From Methylobacterium sp. NEAU K (lineage in GTDB: Bacteria > Pseudomonadota > Alphaproteobacteria > Rhizobiales > Beijerinckiaceae), in NCBI RefSeq assembly GCF_030700285.1, contig NZ_JAUYZJ010000006.1:149379-213378 (forward strand): a stretch of DNA of 64,000 nucleotides, in the 5' to 3' direction. Shown piece after piece: positions 1 through 8,233 of this stretch (positions are counted from its first letter, which is position 1; every line of letters starts with the position of its first letter). The notes beneath the pieces were generated by a model. That model did no database searches, had not been told where the DNA came from, and was given only the letters and a program-made list of their open reading frames with translations. A program made the translations under genes and the position numbers.

Positions 1-23
1 GCACCAGCGGACATGCCGAGCCG

Positions 24-626
24 TCAGAGAGCCGGCACGGCGCCCTGCCGTCCCACCGCGATCGTGCCGGCATCGAAGGTCCCATCCGGCCCGGGCCGGG
101 CGAACACCGTGACGGCCGCGCCCGGCTCGAGCAGCGCCTTCTCGCCGGGCGCGATCTGGGTCACGGGGGTATCCGGCGGTATCCTGAAGGACGTTTGCCC
201 GCCGCCATAGGCCAGCGTCAGCCGGAGCGGGGAATCGCCTCGGAGGTCAGCGACCCAACCGGCGGTCAGCGTCGCGCCGGGTGCGGTGTCCCAGACCTGA
301 GTTCCAGCCTCGAAGCCGCGCTCGGAGGGGGAGTACAGGGTCACGGCCTCCGCCTGCCGTGGGTCGGAGCCGGCCGCGCCGAGAACGCTGGCGTAGCTCT
401 CGGGCTTTATGTTGCGGAGCCTCGCCTGGGTCACCGCGAAGACACGGGTCTTCGGGTTCATCCGCAGGTTGAGGGTGCCGCCGCCGGCCTGGCGGATCTC
501 CAGGATGTCGGCCTCGGCCCGTTCTACCGTGCCGCGGAACCGGGCACTCGTCGGCTCCGCACGGACGGAGGTCGCGGCGGCCGCCAGCAGGGCTGCGAGG
601 AGGAGACGGGTCACGGGCGTCGTCAC
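24..626 (-). CDS. Secreted hypothetical protein (about 200 aa)
   Basis: The reading frame is open upstream to 707, but I prefer the GTG at 626: AAGGA sits five bases before it, and translation from there begins with a signal peptide (VTTPVTRLLLAALLAA, then a cleavage-like SVRA). The mature part is small and beta-rich, with repeated phrases such as GTVERAEADILEIR and PDTPVTQIAPGEKALLEPGAAVTVFA. These resemble DUF5666-type OB-like domains found in periplasmic proteins. No catalytic motif is visible. It reads in the same direction as the stress protein gene behind it at 704-1567 and may share its transcript. Function unknown; the DUF5666-like assignment is tentative. Confidence 0.6.
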   Translation of the reverse strand: MTTPVTRLLLAALLAAAATSVRAEPTSARFRGTVERAEADILEIRQAGGGTLNLRMNPKTRVFAVTQARLRNIKPESYASVLGAAGSDPRQAEAVTLYSPSERGFEAGTQVWDTAPGATLTAGWVADLRGDSPLRLTLAYGGGQTSFRIPPDTPVTQIAPGEKALLEPGAAVTVFARPGPDGTFDAGTIAVGRQGAVPAL

Positions 627-703
627 GGAGATCCTTGATCCGGCTGCGGGGGCGGAACGCGAGGCAAGCGCGGCGGTTCCCGGCGCGACGGACCCCGGTG
701 CGC

Positions 704-1567
704 TCAATGCGCCATCAGCACCGGCATGTCGGCATGGGCCAGCACGTGGCTGGTGACGCCGCCGAAGATCATCTGGCGCAGGCGGCTCTGTGTATAGGCA
801 CCCTTGATCAGGAGATCACAGCCGAAGGCCTTTGCCTCGGCGAGAAACGTCTCGCCGGGCACGCGCCGGCCGGCGGGAAGGGCCCGGTGCGAGGCCGCCA
901 CGCCCTCGCAGGCCAGCGCCTGGGCGAGGTCCTGGGCGCTCGGACCCGGCACCATGCCGCCCTCGACGCTCAGCACCAGCACCCGCTCGGCCCGCCGCAG
1001 GAACGGCATGGCGAAGGCCACCGCCCGGGCGGTCTCGGTGGATCCGTTCCAGGCGATCAGGATCGCCTCGCCGAGGGATGCGGGCGGGGCGGGGGGCGCC
1101 AGCAGGATCGGGCGGCCGCCCTCGAACAGCGCGGTCTCGAAGGTTGTCATGCGGGGGGCGTTGTCGGTGGTCCCCGGGCGCCCGACCACGGTGGCCGAGA
1201 ACAACCGGGCGTACTGGCCGAGGAATGCGTCTCCGGGGGGAACGTCCTGGCGCCAGCGATAGCGCGGCCCGGCATCCGGCACCCGCTCCGGGATGCAGAG
1301 CCCGTCGCGGGCGTGCCGCGGGATGCCGGCCGCATCCATGTAGGCGACGAAGCGGCCGCCGGCCTCCTCGGCCTCGGCGCGGTCGGCCTCCTCGTCGCGC
1401 AGCCAGGTCATGCCGCCGACCATGTCGACGGGCACGTACTCGGCCAGCGCCGGGCGCAGCGAGACCCCCTCGATCAGGCTGCCGAAGCGCGTCGCCGCCA
1501 GCCGCGTGGTCTCGAACACGGAGGGCAGCGCGTCGTGCATCGCCACGGGTACGAGCAAGGTCTTCAT
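704..1567 (-). CDS. Universal stress protein, tandem UspA-type
   Basis: A 287-residue cytoplasmic protein, about twice the length of a single Usp domain. The N-terminal half opens MKTLLVPVAMHD, the usual first beta strand. The C-terminal half has ILIAWNGSTETARAVAFA and ends KGAYTQSRLRQMIFGGVTSHVLAHADMPVLMAH. The latter matches the family nucleotide-binding signature (G-x2-G-x9-G-S/T), though here the loop reads GGVTSHVL. Such proteins are usually induced by starvation or oxidative stress and bind ATP or act as chaperone-like regulators. GGAGGAGG lies six bases before the ATG. Tandem Usp proteins of this size are common in Hyphomicrobiales. The specific stress is not known. Confidence 0.88.
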   Translation of the reverse strand: MKTLLVPVAMHDALPSVFETTRLAATRFGSLIEGVSLRPALAEYVPVDMVGGMTWLRDEEADRAEAEEAGGRFVAYMDAAGIPRHARDGLCIPERVPDAGPRYRWRQDVPPGDAFLGQYARLFSATVVGRPGTTDNAPRMTTFETALFEGGRPILLAPPAPPASLGEAILIAWNGSTETARAVAFAMPFLRRAERVLVLSVEGGMVPGPSAQDLAQALACEGVAASHRALPAGRRVPGETFLAEAKAFGCDLLIKGAYTQSRLRQMIFGGVTSHVLAHADMPVLMAH

Positions 1568-1594
1568 CGCAGCGTCCTCCTCCGGTGCCCAAGG

Positions 1595-2758
1595 CTAATC
1601 CGCGCGCGGCCCAGGGGGAACCGGGGCGGGCGCGGGACGCACACGGTTTTGCGTGCCGCCCGGATCGAGGCGGGCGCGCAGGGTCCGGGTCAGCGGCCGC
1701 TCCACGTAGCGATGGACGAGGACAGCCGCCACGACGCTCGCGGCCAGCATCACGACCATCCCGCCCCAGGGGTGAAGGGCCGAGGCGAGGCCGAGCCGCA
1801 GCAGCCCCTCGCGCACGAGTCGCAGCGCGAAGGGGTGGACGAGGTACAGGGCGTAGGACGCGTCCCCCAGGATCACCAGCCCGCGCACGGGGGCGGGCAG
1901 CGCCGCGACCTGGGCGGCATTCCGCTCCGGCCCGAGGGCCGCAGCCACGAGCAGCGCCGCGGGAACACCGATGAGGAGCGGGCGCAGGAACCCGTCGGCC
2001 TCGCCCGTGCCGGCGAGCAGGCGGGCGGCCACAGCGAGGCCGAGGAGGCCGAGGGCCGCGAGCCCGAGGCGATACGGGAGGCCCGGTTGAAATCCCTCCC
2101 GGCGGGCGAGGGCGAGCCCGGCGCCCAGCACGAATTCGAGCACGATCGGGTTCGCCCAGAACCGGACCGGCAGCGGCATGCCCGGCGCCAGTGCCCCCGC
2201 GGTGACGAGCAGCGTCAGGGCTAGGGCGAGCCACGCCACGGCGCCCCGCTGTCCCAAGCCGAGCCCGAAGGCGAAGAGACCATAGAAGAAGGCCTCGTAG
2301 TTCAGGGTCCAGCCGAGCCCGTAGAGGGGCTGGACGGTACCGTCCGGCCTGGCCGCCGGCCAGAACAGGAACCCGGCCAGGATCGCGTCCGGGTCGTGCA
2401 CCAGGGCCGCCGCATCCCCCAGGAGGTCGGGCCGTGCCAGGGCGAGGGCCAGGTAGAGCAGGCTCACCAGCCAGTAGAGCGGCACCACCCTGGCGATCCG
2501 GTGGGCGAGGAAGCGGGCCCGCCCGCCCCGTGCCCCGAAAAGCCGCCCGCTCGCGTGCACGATGACGAAGCCCGAGATCACGAAGAACAGGTCAACTCCG
2601 CCCCACCAGGGCAGGAGCGCGCCGGGATCGAGCGCCGGCCCAGCGCCGCGTTCGGCCAGCAGCCCCGCCTCGTGCCGCACATGGTGCCACGCCACCATAA
2701 GGGCCGCGGCGGCGCGCAGGATCTGGACCGCGATGAGAATCACGGCGCCTTCGACCAA
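1595..2758 (-). CDS. Acyltransferase family 3 (OafA/YrhL-like) membrane protein
   Basis: About 387 residues, rich in hydrophobic segments (roughly ten predicted transmembrane helices). The family signature appears near the N-terminus: an Arg followed about ten residues later by a His-rich motif (LRAAAALMVAWHHVRHE). Further typical phrases are WWGGVDLFFVISGFVI and LGDASYALYLVHPFALR near the C-terminus. These integral membrane enzymes transfer acetyl or other acyl groups from the cytoplasm to exopolysaccharide, O-antigen or similar surface glycans. No glycan cluster lies alongside, so the acceptor cannot be guessed. The start is uncertain: the longest frame begins at a TTG (2758), and a GTG at 2743 preceded by GAAGG is equally plausible. 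Confidence 0.88.
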   Translation of the reverse strand: MVEGAVILIAVQILRAAAALMVAWHHVRHEAGLLAERGAGPALDPGALLPWWGGVDLFFVISGFVIVHASGRLFGARGGRARFLAHRIARVVPLYWLVSLLYLALALARPDLLGDAAALVHDPDAILAGFLFWPAARPDGTVQPLYGLGWTLNYEAFFYGLFAFGLGLGQRGAVAWLALALTLLVTAGALAPGMPLPVRFWANPIVLEFVLGAGLALARREGFQPGLPYRLGLAALGLLGLAVAARLLAGTGEADGFLRPLLIGVPAALLVAAALGPERNAAQVAALPAPVRGLVILGDASYALYLVHPFALRLVREGLLRLGLASALHPWGGMVVMLAASVVAAVLVHRYVERPLTRTLRARLDPGGTQNRVRPAPAPVPPGPRAD

Positions 2759-2920
2759 TCGAGAGCCTGCATCGTCCTCGTCTCACAGCAAAAAACGGCA
2801 GGAACCATAGGCCGATGGCTCCGTTGACGCACCAATTCGCGAATCTTTTGCCGTGAGGTCTTGGGCCTCCGCACGGGGCTACCCTGCCGGTTCGCGTCTC
2901 AATTAGGATAAGAGGTCACA

Positions 2921-3625
2921 ATGCTGAAGAACTCTGCTGCCGCGTCTGCGCTCGTCCTGGCGCTGTCGACCCCCGCCTTCGCGCAGGGGGCGAACGATTT
3001 CCGCCTGCAGTCGATGCAGGCGAACGCCTTCGAGATCCAGGCCTCCCAGATCGCGCTGTCGAAGTCGCGCAACCCGAGGGTCCGCTCCTACGCCCAGGAG
3101 GCCATCCGCGACCACCGCGCCGCGAACGTGGCCCTGGCCGGCGGCGAGGGCAACGTGATGGCCGCCCATGACCCGGGCCTCGGCGGCGTCATCGGGGCTC
3201 CGCTTGCGGTAGCAGGCAGCGCCGTCGGCGCCGGTGTCGGCGCGGCGACGGGCGTTGTCGGCGGCACGCTGTCGGGCGGCCCGATCGGCGGGCTCGAGGG
3301 TGCTGGTGCGGGTGCCGCCAGCGGGGCGGCGGCGGGCAGCCGTATCGGCCGCGGCGACGCCATGAGCACCGGTGCCGCGACGATCGTTCCGCCGAGCCCC
3401 GAGCAGCAGGCGATGCTCGCGGAGCTGTCTGCGACCCCGCCCGGCCCGCGCTTCGATCGACTCTACGCGACCCAGCAGATCCAGGCGCACCGGATGACGA
3501 TCGCGATGACCCAGGGCTACGCCCAGGGCGGCCCGAACCCGGCCCTGCGGAACTACGCGCAGCAGGCCCTGCCGGCCCTCCAGATGCACTACGATCAGGC
3601 CCAGCGCCTGCCGGGCGCCATGTAG
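2921..3625 (+). CDS. Secreted DUF4142 protein with glycine-rich insert
   Basis: 234 residues with a clear signal peptide (MLKNSAAASALVLALSTPAFA). Residues about 25-70 and 155-230 match the two halves of the DUF4142 helical, ferritin-like domain (for example EIQASQIALSKSRNPRVRSY and RLYATQQIQAHRM). Between them lies an insert of about 65 residues made of Gly/Ala repeats (AVGAGVGAATGVVGGTLSGG), resembling a glycine-zipper membrane segment. DUF4142 proteins are periplasmic or outer-membrane-associated and of unknown function. AAGAGG lies upstream of the ATG. The gene faces the carbonic anhydrase gene, with a hairpin between the two ends. Confidence 0.82.
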   Translation: MLKNSAAASALVLALSTPAFAQGANDFRLQSMQANAFEIQASQIALSKSRNPRVRSYAQEAIRDHRAANVALAGGEGNVMAAHDPGLGGVIGAPLAVAGSAVGAGVGAATGVVGGTLSGGPIGGLEGAGAGAASGAAAGSRIGRGDAMSTGAATIVPPSPEQQAMLAELSATPPGPRFDRLYATQQIQAHRMTIAMTQGYAQGGPNPALRNYAQQALPALQMHYDQAQRLPGAM

Positions 3626-3633
3626 GACGTGTC

Positions 3634-3653
3634 GGCCCGGCCTCGGCCGGGCC
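3634..3653. terminator. Candidate bidirectional terminator hairpin
   Basis: GGCCCGGCC and GGCCGGGCC form a stem separated by only two bases (effectively eight pairs with a CTCG loop). It lies nine bases past the DUF4142 stop and between two converging genes. There is no T run, so Rho-independent function is an inference from position and stem strength. Confidence 0.45.
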
Positions 3654-3717
3654 ACCCGGACAGACCGGCGGCGGGTGCGAGCCCGGCGCCGTTTTCAGGT
3701 TCGGTCGCGCCCCGCGC

Positions 3718-4383
3718 TCAGTCGCAGGAGATCGCGGCGCTGGGCAGGATCCGGCCGCCGGCGGCATCGACCGCGGGATGGAAATCGCCCGTCTCGGGAT
3801 CGCGCACCAGAAGCACCCCGTTGGCGACACCGAAATGTGCGCCGTGGATCTTGAGCCTTCCATCATCCACCCGCTCTTTCACGAACGGGAAGGTCAGCAG
3901 GTTCTCCATGCTCTGGCTGACCATGGCGTGCTCCATCCGGGTCAGGTAGTCGGGCGCGCTCGAATCGCCGGCCTTCGCCTCTGCGGGTGCCACGAGCGAG
4001 ACCCACTTGCCGATGAAGTTGCCCGTCGAGAGCGGCTTGGCCTTGTTCGCGTAGGCCTTGATGCCCCCGCAGGTGGCGTGCCCAAGCACGACGATGTGCT
4101 TCACCTCCAAGGCCTGGACCGCGAACTCGAGTGCCGCCGAGGTCCCGTGATAGTCGCCGTCGGTCTCGTAGATCGGCACGATGTTGGCGACGTTGCGGAT
4201 CACGAACAACTCGCCGGGGCCGGCATCGAAGATCGCCTCTGGAGCCACGCGGCTGTCGCAGCAGCTGATCACCAGGATTTGAGGATCCTGGCTTTGGGCG
4301 AGCTGCGCGAAGCGGCGGCGCTCGGTGGGGAAGCGATCCGACAAGAACGACTGATAGCCCTTGGTCAGGAATTCAGGGAACAT
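3718..4383 (-). CDS. Beta-class carbonic anhydrase
   Basis: A 221-residue cytoplasmic enzyme for reversible hydration of CO2 to bicarbonate. The zinc-site residues are readable: Cys41 with the Asp43/Arg45 dyad in CCDSR, and His102 with Cys105 in GHATCGG. The order and spacing (C-x-D-x-R, then H-x2-C about 60 residues later) are those of beta-class enzymes, and the length is normal. GAGGAG sits a few bases before the ATG at 4383. It supplies bicarbonate to carboxylases and affects pH balance. The neighbours suggest no special pathway; the Nudix gene upstream runs in the same direction but may be unrelated. Confidence 0.95.
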   Translation of the reverse strand: MFPEFLTKGYQSFLSDRFPTERRRFAQLAQSQDPQILVISCCDSRVAPEAIFDAGPGELFVIRNVANIVPIYETDGDYHGTSAALEFAVQALEVKHIVVLGHATCGGIKAYANKAKPLSTGNFIGKWVSLVAPAEAKAGDSSAPDYLTRMEHAMVSQSMENLLTFPFVKERVDDGRLKIHGAHFGVANGVLLVRDPETGDFHPAVDAAGGRILPSAAISCD

Positions 4384-4428
4384 GCGATCTCCTCGTGTTT
4401 CGGGATCCTCGTAGCTGCGAGGCCCGGC

Positions 4429-4944
4429 TCAATGGTCGCGCCAAGTCAGAACGCGCGGAAGGCTAGGAATAGTCCCCGCCGCGAGGTCGGCCGCGAGGTC
4501 GGCTAGGCCGGCCGGCTCGACCCGCTCGCCGCTTGCCCGGAGGTCGGCGATCGGCCACCAGCGGGTTCCGATCACCGGGTTGTCCTCGGTCTCGGCGAGC
4601 CGGCTGGTGTCGACCCGATCGTCGGCGAGCCGGACCAGGAAGTAGCGCTCGCGGGCGTCCCGCGCTTGGCGGAACAGGTGGAACGGACCGTCGCAGGCGG
4701 CGACCTGCGGGCCGATCTCGACATCGCCGCGGCCGATCTCCTCCTCGAGTTCTCGCCGGCAGGCGGTGACGTGGTCCTCGCCGGGCTCCAGGCCGCCGCC
4801 GGGCATGAACCAGAAGCGCAACGGCTCGCCGTCCGGCCCCTTCGCGTGGACCGACGCGTAGGCGATCAGCAGGATCCGGTCCTGTGAATCGAGGACGATG
4901 GCCCGGGCGATGTGGCGGACCGGAAGAGGAGTGTCTGCGCTCAT
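4429..4944 (-). CDS. Nudix hydrolase
   Basis: 171 residues. The Nudix box is complete at residues 50-72: G50, E56 and the core R64-E65-L66-x-E68-E69. The sequence is GGLEPGEDHVTACRRELEEE followed by IG. These enzymes hydrolyse nucleoside diphosphates linked to another group, using divalent metal bound by the box glutamates. The N-terminal strand (HIARAIVLDSQDRILLIAY) and the FWFMPGG lead-in are typical of the family. Substrate cannot be inferred; FHLFRQARDARERYFLVRL in the middle is not diagnostic. The ribosome-binding site is weak. It lies 45 bp upstream of the carbonic anhydrase start on the same strand. Confidence 0.9.
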   Translation of the reverse strand: MSADTPLPVRHIARAIVLDSQDRILLIAYASVHAKGPDGEPLRFWFMPGGGLEPGEDHVTACRRELEEEIGRGDVEIGPQVAACDGPFHLFRQARDARERYFLVRLADDRVDTSRLAETEDNPVIGTRWWPIADLRASGERVEPAGLADLAADLAAGTIPSLPRVLTWRDH

Positions 4945-5489
4945 GGGGATTGAGCTAGAGCGTTGCGTCCCGGACGAACACCGGTCGGGCTCGACAGATC
5001 GATTTATTCAGGGGTTTATCCGGCTGGAACGGGGTCCCGGACTCGGGCGACCGGCCGCCGGGCGGGTATATGGCCGTCCATCCGGGCACGATCGAGCGCC
5101 GCCTCGACGGGAAGCGTCAGCACGCGCCACGTCACGCGTCATTTGCCAGTACTCGGATGTGCACGCGCTGGTTCGATCCGGTTCTCGAACGCCCTGTCGC
5201 AGCGATGGGAGAACCATCACCGTGCCCGCGCGGCCCAAGCAGGTTCTACAACCTCACGCGCATTCGATACTCAGGGCCACGCCCGCAGCCGCCGACCTCA
5301 CGGCCCGGCCGCGCAGCACAGACGATATGGCTACGCCGAGGGCTGCGGCTGCGTCTGTACGGGCAGGCGCCCGGACCGACACAAAGAACAGCCCCGAGAC
5401 GGCGCCGCATCAATGCCATGGATAATATTTATATATTTTTTATTAAGACATACCACGATGAACAAAGCCGCAATCAACAGTCAATAATT
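4945..5489. other. No gene recognised
   Basis: About 545 bp upstream of the Nudix gene. Frames exist on both strands, but their translations are Arg/Pro/Ser-rich with no recognisable domain or ribosome-binding site. The last 80 bases turn sharply AT-rich (around 5415-5515), unlike the surroundings. That may mark an acquired junction or a former promoter for the gene remnant that follows. Confidence 0.4.
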
Positions 5490-5850
5490 GGATAAATTTC
5501 GATTACATTGGCTCCGTCATCGATAAAAATACCTGGGAAGGCCTCGGCAATGCCCGGGGCACGATGACGGAGACGGTAGTGCTTGTTCGCGGCCGGGGCC
5601 CCTCCAGGCCGCGATTGCGTTCACGAAACCGGACGGCAACACGAGCAGTCGGTGCACCGGCAGGGTCACGACCGACGCACAAGGGCGCATGACGGCCGTC
5701 GGGAGGTTTAAGGTCGCGAAGGCAACCGGTGTCTTCGAGGGCTTGAAGAGCACTGGCTCGGCTGCCGCGACGTTCTCGGCGCCGACGGATCGGACCACCG
5801 TCTGGAAGGGCAATGGCAAGCCGCCGCTCGCCATGCCATCGAGCCGGTGA
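5490..5850 (+). pseudogene. Remnant of a small hypothetical protein gene, frameshifted
   Basis: Two plus-strand frames each carry plausible protein-like text and together read as one protein. The first, from about 5490, gives KNTWEGLGNARGTMTETVVL. After about 5590 the sense moves to another frame, AFTKPDGNTSSRCTGRVTTD, then RFKVAKATGVFEGLKSTGSA, ending in a stop at 5848-5850. A single-base indel near 5590-5610 would join them. No start codon precedes the first part. The pattern (W-E-G, FTKPDG, a G-x-F-x-G-L-K-x-T-G repeat) recalls small proteobacterial hypothetical proteins of about 150 residues. The call rests on reading the frames, not on an alignment. Confidence 0.45.
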
Positions 5851-5959
5851 GCAGAGGCGAACGGAGCCGCCCGCCCTGTCGAGCGGGCGGGAGCCCCGGG
5901 TGACGATGTCGAACGGCGCCACCCCTTGCGGGCCGCGTCTCGGGCGGCGCGTTCCGACC

Positions 5960-6712
5960 TCACACAAGTGGCATCGGTTCGCGCAGTGCCGGTGCCCAGA
6001 TCACGACCGGCAGTCCGTGCGCATCGCGCTCCGGCAACTCCGGCAGCGGCACGGCGCATCCGGACAGGAGATCGCGGGCCACCACCAGGGCCGCCAGCGC
6101 GTCGAGATGATCGTCCTTCGGGACGCCGGCGGCACGGGCGTCGAGCAGCGCCGTCGGAAGGCCAGCCGCGGCGAGGAGTGAACGCCGCATGGCCAATCCC
6201 TCCCGGGCGCGCGGTCCCTTCTTCGGCAGGCCCAGCGGTCGGCCGCCGTTGAGAGCGTGGAAGGCGACCTCCGGATGGACCTCGTGGACCCGCATCCGGA
6301 CCTCCGGCCGGTCGCGCAGCAGTCCATCGACCGCCCGGACGTACCGGAAGATGTTGTAACCCTGGATCGATGGCGCGAAGGGCGGATCGCTCGCCGCGCG
6401 CGAGGCGGCCTTGGCCGCTGCATAGTCCGGCGCGTAGACGGCGGCCCGGGGCGGCATCGGGAAGACCGAGGACCGCGCCGGCCCGAGCCGGGCGCGGGCG
6501 GCCCGGTCGGCACCCCGACCGCCCCCAAGAATCCGGTCCGGCAGGCCGATCGGCACGTCGATGCCGACGATCAGCGGCTGTTCAGGCGCATCGAGGAGGG
6601 CCGCCACGTCGGTGAACACGGCGCAGCGGTGCCGGGCGGGATCGTCGAGATCGATCAGCGCGCCCGCCCAGGCGCCCCGGCAACCGTCGAGGCCAGCAAC
6701 CCAGCGCGCCAT
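5960..6712 (-). CDS. DUF429 family protein
   Basis: 250 residues. Begins WVAGLDGCRGAWAGALID, the conserved DUF429 opening with an RNase-H-like first strand carrying Asp. GIDVPIGLPD follows, then RSSVFPMPPRAAVYAPDY, and EVHPEVAFHALNGGRPLGLP plus DDHLDALAALVVAR further on, all characteristic of the family. The acidic residues in the first strand, EVHPE and DDHLDA suggest a metal-dependent nuclease-like fold. No activity is established. GGAGGA sits six bases before the ATG. It diverges from the CoA-lyase gene, with about 105 bp between starts. Confidence 0.88.
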   Translation of the reverse strand: MARWVAGLDGCRGAWAGALIDLDDPARHRCAVFTDVAALLDAPEQPLIVGIDVPIGLPDRILGGGRGADRAARARLGPARSSVFPMPPRAAVYAPDYAAAKAASRAASDPPFAPSIQGYNIFRYVRAVDGLLRDRPEVRMRVHEVHPEVAFHALNGGRPLGLPKKGPRAREGLAMRRSLLAAAGLPTALLDARAAGVPKDDHLDALAALVVARDLLSGCAVPLPELPERDAHGLPVVIWAPALREPMPLV

Positions 6713-6818
6713 CCGCGTCCTCCGAGGCGGGTCCGCCCCGCGATGCGTTCTTGCTCGGGACGCGGCGGAAAGCTATCGGCGACCGGATGGGCACAGCCGC
6801 CCGCCCGGGAGAAGCGTG

Positions 6819-7700
6819 ATGAGCGAGATCCGTCCCCGCCGCAGCGTGCTCGCGATGCCCGGCTCAAACGCCCGGGCCCTCGAGAAGGCGCGGGCGCTTC
6901 CAGCCGACGTGATCCTGATCGATCTGGAGGACGGCGTCGCCCCAGAGATGAAGGATGCGTCCCGGGCGCGGGTCGCGGAAGCGGTCGCCGGGCGCGGCTT
7001 CGGACGGCGCGAGGTCGTGGTGCGGATCAATCCGCCCGAGACCGAGGACGGCGAGGCCGATCTGGAGGCGCTGGCTCAGGCCGGTCCGGACGCGATCCTG
7101 GTTCCGAAGGTCCGCACATCGGACACGTTGATCGCCGTGGGGTCCCGCCTGCGCCGGCTCGGAGCACCGCCCGCGACACGAATCTGGGCGATGATCGAGA
7201 CACCGATGGCGGTGGTGAACGCCGCCGAGATCGCCGGGGTGGCCCGGGACGTGGACGGACGCCTCGCTGCCCTGGTGATCGGCCCGAACGACCTCCTGAA
7301 GGCGGCCCGGATCCGCCCCCCGGGGCGGGCCGCCCTGGTCCCCTGGCTGATGACGGTGCTCGCCGCCGCCCGGGCCTACGAGATCGAGGCGATCGACGGT
7401 GTCTTCACCGACCTCAACGACGCGGCCGGGTTCGAGGCCGAGTGCGGGCAGGGGCGCGATCTCGGCTTCGACGGCAAGATGCTGATCCACCCGAGCCAGA
7501 TCGGCCCGGCCAACGCCGCCTTCGGGCCCGACGCCGATGAGATCGCTCAGGCGCGCCGGGTGTCCGAGGCCTTCGCGGCACCTGAGAACCGCGAGCGCGG
7601 GGTCATCGCCCTGGACGGGCGCATGGTGGAGCGCCTCCATGTCGAGGCTGCCCGGCGCACGTTGGCGGTGGCCGAGGCGATCGCGCGGCTCGGCGCGTGA
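6819..7700 (+). CDS. CoA ester lyase (HpcH/HpaI / citrate lyase beta family)
   Basis: 293 residues from the ATG at 6819 (GGAGAA just upstream); the frame is open further upstream but without protein-like sequence. Family features: RRSVLAMPGSNARALEKARAL, then DVILIDLEDGVAP (metal-binding acidic motif), WAMIETPMAVVNAAEIAG (catalytic Glu), and FDGKMLIHPSQIGPAN near the C-terminus. These TIM-barrel enzymes cleave malyl-CoA, citramalyl-CoA or related beta-hydroxyacyl-CoA esters, or act as malyl-CoA thioesterases. Malyl-CoA chemistry is central in methylotrophs (serine cycle, ethylmalonyl-CoA pathway), but the sequence alone does not settle the substrate. Its stop overlaps the dUTPase start. Confidence 0.88.
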   Translation: MSEIRPRRSVLAMPGSNARALEKARALPADVILIDLEDGVAPEMKDASRARVAEAVAGRGFGRREVVVRINPPETEDGEADLEALAQAGPDAILVPKVRTSDTLIAVGSRLRRLGAPPATRIWAMIETPMAVVNAAEIAGVARDVDGRLAALVIGPNDLLKAARIRPPGRAALVPWLMTVLAAARAYEIEAIDGVFTDLNDAAGFEAECGQGRDLGFDGKMLIHPSQIGPANAAFGPDADEIAQARRVSEAFAAPENRERGVIALDGRMVERLHVEAARRTLAVAEAIARLGA

Positions 7701-8167
7701 GCGATCTGCCGGACGTCGGCCTGCGCCTGCTCGACCCTCGGCTCCCGGGCTGGGGCTTCCCCCGCTGGGGGTCCGCGGCGGCGGCGGGCCTCGACCTCCA
7801 TGCCTGCCTCGACGCGCCGCTCGTGCTGTCGCCCCGGGGACAGGCCGTCCTGATCCCGGCGGGCTTCAGCGTGCTGATCCGCGATTCCGACTGGTGCGGG
7901 CTGGTCTTTCCCCGGTCCGGGCGCGGCCACCGCGACGGGCTGGTGCTCGGCAACGGAACCGGGGTGATCGACGCGGATTACGAGGGCCCCCTGATGGTCT
8001 CCGCCTGGAATCGCGACGACGCGAAGCCGATCCGGATCGAGCCGGGCGAACGGATCGCACAACTCGTGTTCACGCGGATCACCCGGCCGGCGCTGACCGT
8101 GCTGGAGGGTGAGGACGGCCCCGGCTCCGAGCGCGGATCGGGCGGGTTCGGGTCGAGCGGGCGTTAG
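7697..8167 (+). CDS. dut: dUTP diphosphatase
   Basis: 156 residues starting at a GTG that overlaps the previous stop (GTGA), so the two are translationally coupled. All five dUTPase motifs are present: AAGLDLHAC (1), PRSGRG (2), NGTGVIDADYEG with the catalytic Asp (3), GERIAQLVF (4), and ERGSGGFGSSGR, the P-loop-like C-terminal arm (5). The trimeric enzyme hydrolyses dUTP to dUMP and diphosphate, keeping uracil out of DNA and supplying dTMP synthesis. Motif 2 reads PRSGRG rather than the usual PRSGLA, a minor deviation. Length is normal. Confidence 0.95.
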   Translation: MSDLPDVGLRLLDPRLPGWGFPRWGSAAAAGLDLHACLDAPLVLSPRGQAVLIPAGFSVLIRDSDWCGLVFPRSGRGHRDGLVLGNGTGVIDADYEGPLMVSAWNRDDAKPIRIEPGERIAQLVFTRITRPALTVLEGEDGPGSERGSGGFGSSGR

Positions 8168-8233
8168 GCGCGCCCGGCCGGATCCATCCTGGCACGGGCC
8201 CGGTAGGGTGAACGGGCGCCGGGGCGTCGATGC

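Noticed and set aside
635..2224. Plus-strand frame of 529 codons
   Set aside because: Lies opposite the Usp and acyltransferase genes, with His/Arg/Gly-rich translation and no motif.
6257..7540. Plus-strand frame of 427 codons
   Set aside because: Overlaps the DUF429 and CoA-lyase genes in other frames; translation is almost all Arg/Gly/Pro.
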